A stretch of 47,128 nucleotides of DNA from Clostridia bacterium. GTDB taxonomy: Bacteria > Bacillota > Clostridia > Oscillospirales > CAG-272. The position numbers were made by a program, and so were the translations under genes. How positions within the stretch are numbered: the stretch's first letter is position 1; every line of letters begins with the position of its first letter. Positions 9,051 through 16,150 of this stretch are shown one piece after another. The notes under the pieces were generated by a model. The model had not been told where the DNA came from. It did no database searches and was given only the letters and a program-made list of their open reading frames with translations. Where the stretch lies: positions 1-47,128 of the forward strand of contig JAGASP010000016.1 of NCBI GenBank assembly GCA_017621695.1, given 5' to 3'.

Positions 9051-11480
9051 TTACTTCACGGGCTTGATATTCCAGAATCTGTCGGCGTACTCGCGAATGG
9101 ATCGGTCGGCAGCGAAATGTCCGGAAGCGGCGGTATTCAGGAGTGCCATACGGGTCCAGCTCTGACGGTCGGCGTAGGCCTTGATGGCGCGGTCGTGGGT
9201 CAGGCGGTAGGACTCAAAGTCAGCCATGCACATATAGGGATCGGCGATGCCGTGACCGCCCAGAAGGTAGGTGGCGATATCGGCAAAGGACTCGCCGCCA
9301 AAGCCCACGGACAGGGCGTTGACGATGCGGATCAGGCGCTCGTTGTTGGCATAGAACTCGGTGGAACGGTAGCCGCGGAGCCACAGCTCATCCACCTCGG
9401 TGCTGGTCAGGCCGAAGATGAACATATTCTCCTCTCCTGCGGCGGCCAGCATCTCCACGTTGGCACCGTCCAACGTACCGATGGTCAGCGCACCGTTCAT
9501 CATGAGCTTCATGCAGCCCGTGCCGCTGGCTTCCTTACCGGCCAGAGAGATCTGCTCGGAAATATCGGCAGAGGGGATCAGCGCCTCGGCAGTACTGACG
9601 TCGTAATTTTCAAGGAACACGAGATTCAGCTTCTCGCGGATGGCAGGATGGCGCTCGATCTCCTTGCTGATCATGCAAAGGAGCTGGATGATGCGCTTGG
9701 CCATCTGATAGCCGGGAGCGGCCTTGGCACCGAAGATATATGTCTGGGGCGTGATGTCCAGGTTGGGATTGTCACGCAGATCAAGGAAAACGCCAATGAT
9801 GTTGAGGGCATTGAGAAGCTGACGCTTATACTCATGCAGACGCTTGATCTGTACGTCAAACACCGCGTGGGTATTCAGCTTCTGTCCCGACTTGCGGTAG
9901 AGATGGTTGGCAAAGGCGATCTTATTGTTGTGTTTGATGTTACGGAAGCGCTCCAGAACCTCGGCGTTATCCGCAAACTTGGCGAAATCGGCAAGCTCCA
10001 CAGGGTTGTGGCGGTAGCCCGTACCGATGGTTTCGTCCAACAGCTTGGCAAGCTCGGGGTTGGAGTAGCACAGCCAACGGCGGTGTGCGATACCGTTGGT
10101 CACGTTGTCAAATCTCTCGGGATAGAGACGGAAGAAATCCTTAAATACGGTATCCTTCAGGATGTTGGAGTGCAGCTTGGAAACACCGTTGACCGAGTGA
10201 GAGCCGATCACGGCGAGATTGGCCATGCGCACCTGACCGTAGCCGATCACGCTCATAGCCGAAATTCTCTGCCAGTTGCCGGGGAAGGACTGCCATGCCT
10301 CGCGGCAGAAGCGCTCGTTGATCTCCTTGATGATGGCATGGATTCTGGGAAGCTTCAAGCGGAACAGATCCTCGTTCCAGGTCTCCAGCGCTTCGGGAAG
10401 AACGGTATGGTTGGTGTAAGAGCAGATGCGGGTGACCATGTGCCATGCCACGTCCCAAGAATAGAAGTAATCGTCCACCAGAACACGCATGAGCTCGGGG
10501 ATGCAGAGGGTCGGGTGGGTATCGTTGAGGTGGATGGCCACCTTTTCGGGCAGATTATCCAGCGTTCCGTACACCGCCATGTGGTCGCGGATGATGGACT
10601 GCACCGATGCAGAGCACAGGAAGTACTGCTGGGTCAGACGGAGCAGCTTACCTTCGGTGTGGTTATCCGAGGGATACAGCACCTTGGTGATGGCAGCGGC
10701 GTTGGTTGCCTCTTCCTGGGCGCGGGCATACTGTCCCTGGGTAAAGAGACCCATATTGAAATTCTGAATGTCGCGGGCGCGCCACAGGCGGAGCTGGCTC
10801 ACGGCCTGAGAATCCGCGCCGGAGATCATCATATCGTAAGGCACAGCCTCGATCTCCTCGGCGTCCTCATAAATGATCTCACAGTGACCCGAGGGCTTCC
10901 ACTCTTCGCGGACACGGCCGCCGAAGCGAACCTTAAAGGTACGGTCGGTTCTGGGCACCAGCCAGACCTCGCCGCCGGGGAGCCATACGTCGGGAAGCTC
11001 TACCTGAATGCCGTCAACGATCATCTGCTTGAAAAGACCGTATTCGTAGCACAGAGAAAAGCCCGTCGCGGGATAGTCCAGCGAAGAAAGAGAGTCCATA
11101 AAGCAGGCGGCAAGACGACCAAGGCCACCGTTACCGAGACCCGCATCGGGCTCGCAGGTGTAAAGCTCATCCAGCTCAAAGCCCATGTTGGAAAGTGCTT
11201 TCTTGTATTCTTCGTCCAAACCAAGGTTGCAGAGATTGGTCTTCAGGGAACGCCCCAGAAGAAATTCCATACACATATAGTAAACGCGCTTCGAGCCGGT
11301 CTGATTGACCTTCTTCTTGAATGCACCGCGCTTTTCGGCAAGTATATCACGGACGGTCATTGCCGTGGCCTTATACATCTGATCCTTGGAGGCCTCGGCG
11401 GCGGTACAGCCGAAGTATCTGGCAAGCTTGATATCCAGATTTTCCTTGATCTGCGCCGCAGTGGGTTTTACGTTGGTCAT
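9051..11480 (-). CDS. glgP: Glycogen/maltodextrin phosphorylase
   Basis: The 809-residue protein has the usual length of the GT35 phosphorylases, which release glucose-1-phosphate from alpha-1,4-glucans with pyridoxal phosphate as cofactor. Typical segments include ACFMDSLSSLDYPATGFSLC near the N-terminus, HLNDTHPTLCIPELMR, and the cofactor region EASGTGCMK with the expected PLP-binding Lys658, followed by NGALTIGTLDGANVE. Many family members have Asn where this one has Cys (GTGCMK), a modest variation. The start at 11480 was chosen for the GAGG sequence and because the 35 codons upstream lack family character. The gene precedes the GH13 gene on the same strand, and paired palindromes sit at its promoter. 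Confidence 0.96.
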   Translation of the reverse strand: MTNVKPTAAQIKENLDIKLARYFGCTAAEASKDQMYKATAMTVRDILAEKRGAFKKKVNQTGSKRVYYMCMEFLLGRSLKTNLCNLGLDEEYKKALSNMGFELDELYTCEPDAGLGNGGLGRLAACFMDSLSSLDYPATGFSLCYEYGLFKQMIVDGIQVELPDVWLPGGEVWLVPRTDRTFKVRFGGRVREEWKPSGHCEIIYEDAEEIEAVPYDMMISGADSQAVSQLRLWRARDIQNFNMGLFTQGQYARAQEEATNAAAITKVLYPSDNHTEGKLLRLTQQYFLCSASVQSIIRDHMAVYGTLDNLPEKVAIHLNDTHPTLCIPELMRVLVDDYFYSWDVAWHMVTRICSYTNHTVLPEALETWNEDLFRLKLPRIHAIIKEINERFCREAWQSFPGNWQRISAMSVIGYGQVRMANLAVIGSHSVNGVSKLHSNILKDTVFKDFFRLYPERFDNVTNGIAHRRWLCYSNPELAKLLDETIGTGYRHNPVELADFAKFADNAEVLERFRNIKHNNKIAFANHLYRKSGQKLNTHAVFDVQIKRLHEYKRQLLNALNIIGVFLDLRDNPNLDITPQTYIFGAKAAPGYQMAKRIIQLLCMISKEIERHPAIREKLNLVFLENYDVSTAEALIPSADISEQISLAGKEASGTGCMKLMMNGALTIGTLDGANVEMLAAAGEENMFIFGLTSTEVDELWLRGYRSTEFYANNERLIRIVNALSVGFGGESFADIATYLLGGHGIADPYMCMADFESYRLTHDRAIKAYADRQSWTRMALLNTAASGHFAADRSIREYADRFWNIKPVK

Positions 11481-11614
11481 GCATTTATCCTCATTTCGTT
11501 GATTGCTGGAATACCGCCAAGATCCGAGGTTTTTCGGATGATATGCGCGGCATTCGGATAAAACCAAAGCCGCCTCGGCAAGCATGATGCCGGGGCTATG
11601 GCAATATACAGTAT

Positions 11615-11673
11615 ATTATAATACAATCGTTTCAAAATATCCAGTTGGATATTTTACAAATTCGTGAATTTGT
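11615..11673 (-). promoter_or_regulatory. glgP promoter with two operator-like palindromes
   Basis: A TATAAT reads on the minus strand at 11620-11615. Upstream are two perfect palindromes, each with a GT centre: arms AAAATATCCA and TGGATATTTT at 11634-11655, and arms ACAAATTC and GAATTTGT at 11656-11673. Their centres are 20 bp apart, about two helical turns. The first overlaps where the -35 box should be, and no good -35 hexamer is visible. Repression by a dimeric sugar-responsive regulator is an inference. Confidence 0.55.
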
Positions 11674-11779
11674 TATGACAAAAAAACTGCTTTTTTCACA
11701 AAAAGGGCGTTTTTTTGCCTGTAACGCATGAATTTTTTTCCAATGCGCAAAGCGCGGAGCTTCCCATAGACAATCAAAA

Positions 11780-11802
11780 AGCCCCGCAGCGCCTGCGAGG
11801 CT
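11780..11802 (-). terminator. Terminator downstream of spoVM
   Basis: The inverted repeat has arms AGCCCCGCAG (11780-11789) and CTGCGAGGCT (11793-11802), with one G-U pair. On the minus strand it is followed by a T-run (11779-11775). It lies 16 bp after the stop codon of the small gene at 11819-11911, which supports that gene being transcribed. Confidence 0.85.
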
Positions 11803-11818
11803 CAGGAGTGGATGTCTG

Positions 11819-11911
11819 TCACCGTCCGTGACGCTTTTCTTTGGGAATTTTGAACACACGCCGCAAAATCGGGGCCAGAATTCCGGGAGAACGGAGCAAA
11901 ACGATCTTCAT
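11819..11911 (-). CDS. spoVM: Small sporulation protein, SpoVM-like
   Basis: This 30-codon frame encodes a basic amphipathic peptide beginning MKIVLLRSPGILAPILRRVF. The pattern matches SpoVM, the peptide (26 residues in Bacillus subtilis) that recognises the convex forespore membrane and recruits SpoIVA to start coat assembly. Pro9, needed for correct localisation in B. subtilis, is at the same position. A hydrophobic/basic helix and a Lys/Arg-rich tail follow. The frame has an AGGCAGG ribosome site about eight bases upstream and a terminator 16 bp after its stop. Such genes are commonly missed by length cut-offs. If correct, the organism or its ancestors sporulate. The alternative is a chance frame, but the motif, Pro9 and terminator together make that unlikely. 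Confidence 0.75.
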   Translation of the reverse strand: MKIVLLRSPGILAPILRRVFKIPKEKRHGR

Positions 11912-12019
11912 TTCGAATACCTGCCTTTCGGATGGTCTCATGCACAGCGTATGCACTCACCCTTCGTTTGGTGCGCCGACACGCAATCGTGTTTCCCTGC
12001 CGACAAATCCGTTTTGAGG

Positions 12020-12135
12020 TTTTCCACAGAGCAGTCTGCCGAAAAAAGCCGAAAAAGCGAAGTCACACAAGGAGTTTCCCACTTTTCCACACAAAGGGGT
12101 GTGGAAAACTCCTCGTTTTCAGTGGATTTCCACCC
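12020..12135. other. Cluster of TTTTCCACA words and nested inverted repeat
   Basis: TTTTCCACA occurs at 12020-12028 and 12083-12091 and on the opposite strand at 12108-12100; near-matches are around 12075 and 12127. The 12083 and 12100 copies form an inverted repeat with 10-bp arms (TTTTCCACAC, GTGTGGAAAA). A further imperfect arm extends outward (GGAGTTTCCCAC against GTGGAAAACTCC). The word differs at one position from the DnaA box TTATCCACA. The surrounding region 11912-12241 shows no gene I can support. Function unknown. Confidence 0.45.
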
Positions 12136-12241
12136 TGAGCCGCGCAACGGCACGCAATGTTGCACAATAATCCAATTTTGTTTTTGTTACATATGCCCAA
12201 AACATTTCTTCGCGTTAAAAAAACTTTGGCGGTTTTACCGC

Positions 12242-12270
12242 TTGTAAGATTGACAAAAACGGTGTATAAT
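12242..12270 (+). promoter_or_regulatory. Promoter of the HPr-like gene
   Basis: TATAAT at 12265-12270 is preceded at 17 bp by TTGTAA (12242-12247). A perfect TTGACA at 12250-12255 is only 9 bp away, too close to act with this -10. The transcript would carry a leader of about 95 bases. Confidence 0.65.
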
Positions 12271-12320
12271 GGTATTGTCCAAAACAAGAAGAAATCAACC
12301 GACGGTGGGGGACGGACTCC

Positions 12321-12359
12321 CCGACCTTGGCGAAGTCGGTTCGTCGGGAGGATCCCGAC
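12321..12359 (+). promoter_or_regulatory. Two tandem hairpins in the leader of the HPr-like gene
   Basis: CCGAC (12321-12325) can pair with GTCGG (12335-12339), and GTCGGG (12343-12348) with CCCGAC (12354-12359). GTCGG of the first could also pair with CCGAC of the second, so alternative folds are possible. The hairpins end six bases before GGAGG and could tune translation. I recognise no known riboswitch. Confidence 0.4.
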
Positions 12360-12374
12360 AGAAAGGAGGAAAGC

Positions 12375-12617
12375 ATGAAGTCTTTCTACATTAAACTGAG
12401 CGAAATCAACGACGTTTACACCCTGGTCAACACTTTGGTGGCCTACAACGGCGACGTGGATCTGGAATCCGGCCGCTACATCGTGGACGGTAAGTCCCTG
12501 CTGGGTATTTTCAGCCTGGATCTCCGCAAGCCCATCAAGCTGACCTACCACAGTGACAACGCTGACGGTCTCGTCAAAGCGCTGGACGCCTTCATCGTGG
12601 AAAATCCCGAGGCGTAA
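12375..12617 (+). CDS. HPr-like phosphocarrier-family protein without the catalytic His
   Basis: The 80-residue protein has the length and pattern of HPr: an N-terminal strand, a helix, then VDLESGRYIVDGKSLLGIFSLDL, which matches the region around the regulatory Ser46 of HPr (normally NxKSIMGVM). The usual active-site segment GLHARPA is replaced by INDVYTLVNTL, so there is no His to accept phosphate from Enzyme I. It therefore cannot be a normal PTS phosphocarrier, but the serine loop (DGKSLLG) is kept, suggesting a Crh-like regulatory role; this is inference. Crh of Bacillus also lacks His15. A GGAGG sits five bases before the start, and the gene is a monocistron between its own promoter and a strong terminator. 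Confidence 0.8.
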   Translation: MKSFYIKLSEINDVYTLVNTLVAYNGDVDLESGRYIVDGKSLLGIFSLDLRKPIKLTYHSDNADGLVKALDAFIVENPEA

Positions 12618-12658
12618 GTAAAACCCGCCGCGCAAGCGGTACATATGTAAAAAATGCC

Positions 12659-12692
12659 ATCCCCTTCTTCGAAAAAAAGAAGGGGATTTTTT
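12659..12692 (+). terminator. Terminator of the HPr-like gene
   Basis: Arms ATCCCCTTCTT (12659-12669) and AAGAAGGGGAT (12677-12687) form a perfect 11-bp stem followed by a T-run. Confidence 0.9.
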
Positions 12693-12710
12693 CTGTTTTT
12701 TTACAAATTA

Positions 12711-12736
12711 TGAAATCGGAGTCCACAAAAAAGCGT
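12711..12736 (+). promoter_or_regulatory. ECF-type promoter candidate of sigma module 1
   Basis: TGAAA at 12711-12715 and GCGT at 12733-12736 are separated by 17 bp. The same pair with 16 bp occurs at the same place before the second module (15543-15567). TGAAA-like -35 and CGT-like -10 elements are typical of ECF sigma factors, which often transcribe their own genes. That each sigma uses it is inference. Confidence 0.5.
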
Positions 12737-12775
12737 TATAGTAGATAGAGAGAAACGCACAAAGGAGGTGTCCTC

Positions 12776-13315
12776 ATGCGCGACAGCGAAATCATTGAAT
12801 TATACTTTGCCCGCGACGAGCAGGCCATCGCCGAAACCGACAAGGCTTACGGAACGTATTGCCAAAGCATCGCCATGCAGATCCTCGGCAATCCGTCGGA
12901 TTCGGAGGAATGCGTCAATGACACGTGGCTGAAAGCGTGGCACAGCATACCGCCCAAGCGCCCGAGCCCCTTGAAAATATTCCTTGGCAAGATCACAAGA
13001 AATCTGGCCATTTCCCGCTATCGTGCGGATCATCGAAAGAAGCGGGCACATATCGAGATCGCCCTCTCAGAGCTGGAGGACTGTGTTCCCATGCCCGAGG
13101 AAAGCACCGCAGAGCTCCGTTCCCTGCTGGACGGCTTTCTCGGCACCCTGGAGGACACCGAGCGGCGACTGTTCGTGGGGCGCTACTGGTACGCCTATAC
13201 CCCTGAGACCTTAGCGAGAGCCTACGGCATGACCCGCAACGCCGTCAATCTCCGCATCATGCGCACGCGTGAAAAACTGAAAAACTATTTGGAAAAGGAG
13301 GGCTACTCTCTATGA
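12776..13315 (+). CDS. ECF-type RNA polymerase sigma factor, module 1
   Basis: The 179-residue protein has the two conserved parts of ECF sigma factors. Region 2 (about 10-80) contains SEECVNDTWLKAW and the FLGKITRNLAISRYR stretch that melts the -10 element. Region 4 (about 120-175) has a helix-turn-helix with LARAYGMTRNAVNLRIMRTREKL for -35 recognition. It should direct RNA polymerase to a small regulon when released by its partner. AAAGGAGG lies upstream of the start. The gene overlaps the next by 4 bp (ATGA), so the membrane protein is probably its sensor or anti-sigma. A paralogue of the same length at 15611-16150 shares most conserved positions. Confidence 0.88.
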   Translation: MRDSEIIELYFARDEQAIAETDKAYGTYCQSIAMQILGNPSDSEECVNDTWLKAWHSIPPKRPSPLKIFLGKITRNLAISRYRADHRKKRAHIEIALSELEDCVPMPEESTAELRSLLDGFLGTLEDTERRLFVGRYWYAYTPETLARAYGMTRNAVNLRIMRTREKLKNYLEKEGYSL

Positions 13316-15438
13316 AGGGCATCACAGTTTTTGAAACCTTGACCGACATTCGGGAGGATTACATCCGCGACGCGGAGCTGGACGCTTGCTTCTTGACGGC
13401 CTCCATCCATAAAAAAGAGCGTGACCCTTCTGCTTTCAGCCGCTTCATGAACAGCGGATGGGGCGTAGCCATCATCTGCGCTTTGGTGGCTGTCAGCGTC
13501 ATGGGCGGTATTATCTGGGCGGGACAGCAACCGGGCAACACGCCACCTGCAACCGAGAGTGGGCAAGACTCCCAGAACATTATCCTGCCAACAACCGATA
13601 CATCGCTTGAATCTGACACCGAAGAAATTACGTTATCCGAGCGCACGGAAGGTTTGATTTTCAAATCCAATGGGGATGGCACTTGCTATCTCCAAAGCAT
13701 TGGGGGGTGCATGGATGAAGTTATTGTGATTCCCGAAGTTTCTCCCGATGGCGATACAGTCACGGCTATCGGAACAAACGCTTTTGTTCTCCCCGGTTCA
13801 CAGGGTGGGGGTAGTATAAGGTACAACACATATGTGAAGCGCGTGGAGCTTCCGGGCACCATAACGGAAATTAAGGCATCCGCTTTTGAAAACTGTCATG
13901 CGCTGGAATCGATCAATCTTCCCGAAGGGCTTTTGACCATTGAAGAAAAAGCTTTTCAGGGTTGCCATGCTTTGATTCACATACAGTTGCCGCAAGGATT
14001 GACGGCCATGGGAGAAAATGCGTTTTCCGGTTGCTTTGCATTGGAAAGCATTACTGTTCCCGCCTCGCTGACAGATTTGAGCGATGATGCTTTTTATGAT
14101 TGCCGGGCCTTAAAGGAAGTTATACTGGAAGAAGGACTTACGCGCATTGGTTCGATGGCGTTTGCCAACTGCAAGAGCTTGTCTTATATCAAGCTCCCCT
14201 CCACGATACAGGACATCGGCAGCTCGGCTTTTTTCTTCTGTGAAAATCTCGAAACCATCGAGCTTGCCGAAGGGATCACACAAATCACCAGTTACGCTTT
14301 CGGATATTGTAGCGGTCTGAAAAACATCGTTTTCCCCGATTCATTGACCTTCATTGGCAGCGAGGCCTTTTATCAATGCACAAGCCTTGAGGAGATCACC
14401 ATTCCCTCGACCGTAAAAAAAATACACAGCCGCGCATTTTATCAGTGCACGGCGCTCACCTCCGTTACGTTGCTTTGTGAAAACGATGCTCTGAACGGCC
14501 GGGGAATATTTCAAGAGTGTATGGCACTCTCCGAGATATCGTTCCCCGAAGGATACACAAATCTTCCGCAAAGCACGCTTTCAGGATGCCTATCGTTAAA
14601 ACGTATCACTTTGCCAAGCACTATCCGTCATATAGATAAATATTTTTTACAAGATTGTACGGCACTTGAAGAAATCATCTACAACGGAACGGGTGAAGAG
14701 TGGAAACAATCCGCACAAAAAGCCGGAAAATGGAACGAGAACACCCCAAATTACGTGATTCGTTGCACCGATGGCACGCTGAAGAAAAACGGCTCCGAGT
14801 GGTCAGAAGAAAACAGTGCGGGTTCCTATATAGAACCCGGTGCCTCTGTAGGTCTATATTTCAAATCTAACGGTGACGGTACCTGCTATGTCGCAGGCAT
14901 GGGTATTTGCACCGATACCCGCGTAGTCATTCCCTCTGTGTCTCCTGCCGGTGATCGGGTCGTTTCGATCGGTCTGCAGGCATTTGATCAGCAAACAAAG
15001 CTGAAAGAAGTCGTGATCCCCGAAGGCGTGACAAGTATCAAGGAGTCAGCATTGGCTTACTGTATATCCATGGAAAAGATCACCATTCCAAGTACAGTTC
15101 TTGAAATCGGAGCATATGCTTTTATCGGATGTGAAAGGCTCAAGGAAATGGATTTTGGTGATTCCTTAGAAACCATACAGGAGATGGCCTTCCACCTATG
15201 TGATGGGCTCATGACCATCCACATTCCCAAGACCTTGAAAGCAATCGAAAGCCGTGCATTATCCCTCTGTATAAGTTTGAAAACCATCTACTACGAAGGC
15301 ACGATGGCAGAATGGGAAGAAGTTTTCAAAGATCAAGATTGGGACGAGTACATGGGCGGTGGAGAGGGCTATACAGGATCTTCGGGCACTTATACGACCA
15401 CCGTCATTTGCACCGACGGAGAAATCATCATACCGTAA
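13312..15438 (+). CDS. Single-pass membrane protein with BspA-type leucine-rich-repeat ectodomain; probable sensor/anti-sigma of module 1
   Basis: The 708-residue protein has a short cytoplasmic N-terminus (1-46) with the motif TDIREDYIRDAE and one transmembrane helix inside 47-71. The rest is extracytoplasmic. The ectodomain has two blocks of LRR_5 repeats (roughly 140-480 and 535-690) with units such as AFxxCxxLExIxLPxxLTxIG. Each block begins with a cap containing SNGDGTCY (from residues 114 and 514), and the same cap occurs in the lipoprotein at 20866-21759. The topology suits a sensor passing an outside signal to the sigma factor bound at its N-terminus; the anti-sigma role is inferred from overlap and topology, not from a recognised domain. 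The 74 bp encoding residues 47-71 match the second module with four silent changes. A terminator follows. Confidence 0.8.
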   Translation: MKGITVFETLTDIREDYIRDAELDACFLTASIHKKERDPSAFSRFMNSGWGVAIICALVAVSVMGGIIWAGQQPGNTPPATESGQDSQNIILPTTDTSLESDTEEITLSERTEGLIFKSNGDGTCYLQSIGGCMDEVIVIPEVSPDGDTVTAIGTNAFVLPGSQGGGSIRYNTYVKRVELPGTITEIKASAFENCHALESINLPEGLLTIEEKAFQGCHALIHIQLPQGLTAMGENAFSGCFALESITVPASLTDLSDDAFYDCRALKEVILEEGLTRIGSMAFANCKSLSYIKLPSTIQDIGSSAFFFCENLETIELAEGITQITSYAFGYCSGLKNIVFPDSLTFIGSEAFYQCTSLEEITIPSTVKKIHSRAFYQCTALTSVTLLCENDALNGRGIFQECMALSEISFPEGYTNLPQSTLSGCLSLKRITLPSTIRHIDKYFLQDCTALEEIIYNGTGEEWKQSAQKAGKWNENTPNYVIRCTDGTLKKNGSEWSEENSAGSYIEPGASVGLYFKSNGDGTCYVAGMGICTDTRVVIPSVSPAGDRVVSIGLQAFDQQTKLKEVVIPEGVTSIKESALAYCISMEKITIPSTVLEIGAYAFIGCERLKEMDFGDSLETIQEMAFHLCDGLMTIHIPKTLKAIESRALSLCISLKTIYYEGTMAEWEEVFKDQDWDEYMGGGEGYTGSSGTYTTTVICTDGEIIIP

Positions 15439-15450
15439 GCCCCATATTTT

Positions 15451-15479
15451 GAGCCTCAGCTCGCGCTGAGGCTCTTTTT
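15451..15479 (+). terminator. Terminator after sigma module 1
   Basis: Perfect 10-bp arms GAGCCTCAGC (15451-15460) and GCTGAGGCTC (15465-15474) with loop TCGC are followed by five T. It separates the two sigma modules into independent transcripts. Confidence 0.92.
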
Positions 15480-15493
15480 GTATCAACTCTCGC

Positions 15494-15522
15494 TTGCGCT
15501 CAACCGAGAATCATGATATAAT
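15494..15522 (+). promoter_or_regulatory. Possible SigA promoter of sigma module 2
   Basis: A perfect TATAAT at 15517-15522 is preceded at 17 bp by a weak TTGCGC (15494-15499). It could provide basal transcription upstream of the ECF-type promoter candidate. Confidence 0.5.
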
Positions 15523-15542
15523 AACAAAAAGTTTTTTAAAAA

Positions 15543-15567
15543 TGAAAGATTCCTCTGTTTTTTGCGT
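15543..15567 (+). promoter_or_regulatory. ECF-type promoter candidate of sigma module 2
   Basis: TGAAA (15543-15547) and GCGT (15564-15567) are separated by 16 bp, and TTATAG follows shortly in both modules. The arrangement mirrors 12711-12736, while the spacer sequences differ. Confidence 0.5.
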
Positions 15568-15610
15568 CTTATAGGGCAACCTGAAAATTTGAAGGAAAGG
15601 AAGTGCTACC

Positions 15611-16150
15611 ATGACAGACGAGCAGATCATCGAGCTGTATTTTGCGCGGCAGGAGCAGGCCATCAGCAAGTCTGCCGAAAAATACGGCAGCTATTGTCAT
15701 ACCATCGCCATGAACGTGCTGAGTGACACCCTGGACGCGGAGGAATGTGTCAACGATACGTGGGTTAGAGCGTGGCGCGAGATCCCGCCCCAGCGGCCAA
15801 GCGTTCTGCGGTTGTTTTTTGGGAGGATCACCCGTAATCTGGCGCTGGACAGATACCGTAGGAATCATGCCGCCAGGCGGCATCATTACGAGGTTTCCCT
15901 CTCGGAGCTGGAGGAATGTATTCCTATGAGGGAGGAAGACAGCGGCAGGCTGACCGAGCTGTTCAACGAATTTTTCGGCCTTTTGGAAAAAGAAGAACGC
16001 ACCCTGTTTATTCTCCGCTATTGGCACGGTCACTCCGTGAAAGGGCTTTCCAAGGCGTTCCGCATCAGCGAAAATGCCGTCTCTCTGCGGCTCATGCGCA
16101 CCAGAGAAAAGCTCCGCGCATTTCTGAATGAACGGGGGTACACGCTATGA
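15611..16150 (+). CDS. ECF-type RNA polymerase sigma factor, module 2
   Basis: This 179-residue sigma factor is a paralogue of the one at 12776-13315, collinear without gaps. Both share IIELYFAR, AEECVNDTWxRAW or its equivalent, ITRNLA, SLSELEECIPM, ENAVSLRLMRTREKL and a final G-Y-(T/S)-L. Differences cluster in the region 4 helix and in the stretch between regions 2 and 4, so promoter specificity may have drifted. AAGGAAG precedes the ATG. The stop overlaps the start of the downstream membrane protein by 4 bp, exactly as in module 1. Confidence 0.88.
   Translation: MTDEQIIELYFARQEQAISKSAEKYGSYCHTIAMNVLSDTLDAEECVNDTWVRAWREIPPQRPSVLRLFFGRITRNLALDRYRRNHAARRHHYEVSLSELEECIPMREEDSGRLTELFNEFFGLLEKEERTLFILRYWHGHSVKGLSKAFRISENAVSLRLMRTREKLRAFLNERGYTL

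Noticed and set aside
9117..11561. An 814-codon open frame on the plus strand
   Set aside because: It is antisense to glycogen phosphorylase, whose motifs and start are clear. The plus product has no recognisable features.
11912..11990. A SigE-type promoter for spoVM
   Set aside because: A CATACGCT sequence on the minus strand is suggestive as a -10, but no acceptable -35 element is at the right distance.
12250..12270. TTGACA close to TATAAT as the main -35 of the HPr-like gene
   Set aside because: The spacer is only 9 bp; TTGTAA at 12242 fits the 17-bp spacing.
12000..12270. A chromosomal replication origin
   Set aside because: There is no dnaA, dnaN or similar gene nearby and the boxes do not match the consensus exactly. 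The cluster is listed only as DnaA-box-like.
12157..12378. A 73-codon plus-strand frame upstream of the HPr-like gene
   Set aside because: It runs through the promoter and leader hairpins and its sequence is low in protein-like character.
12375..12617. A classical PTS HPr
   Set aside because: The histidine active site is absent, so only family membership is claimed.
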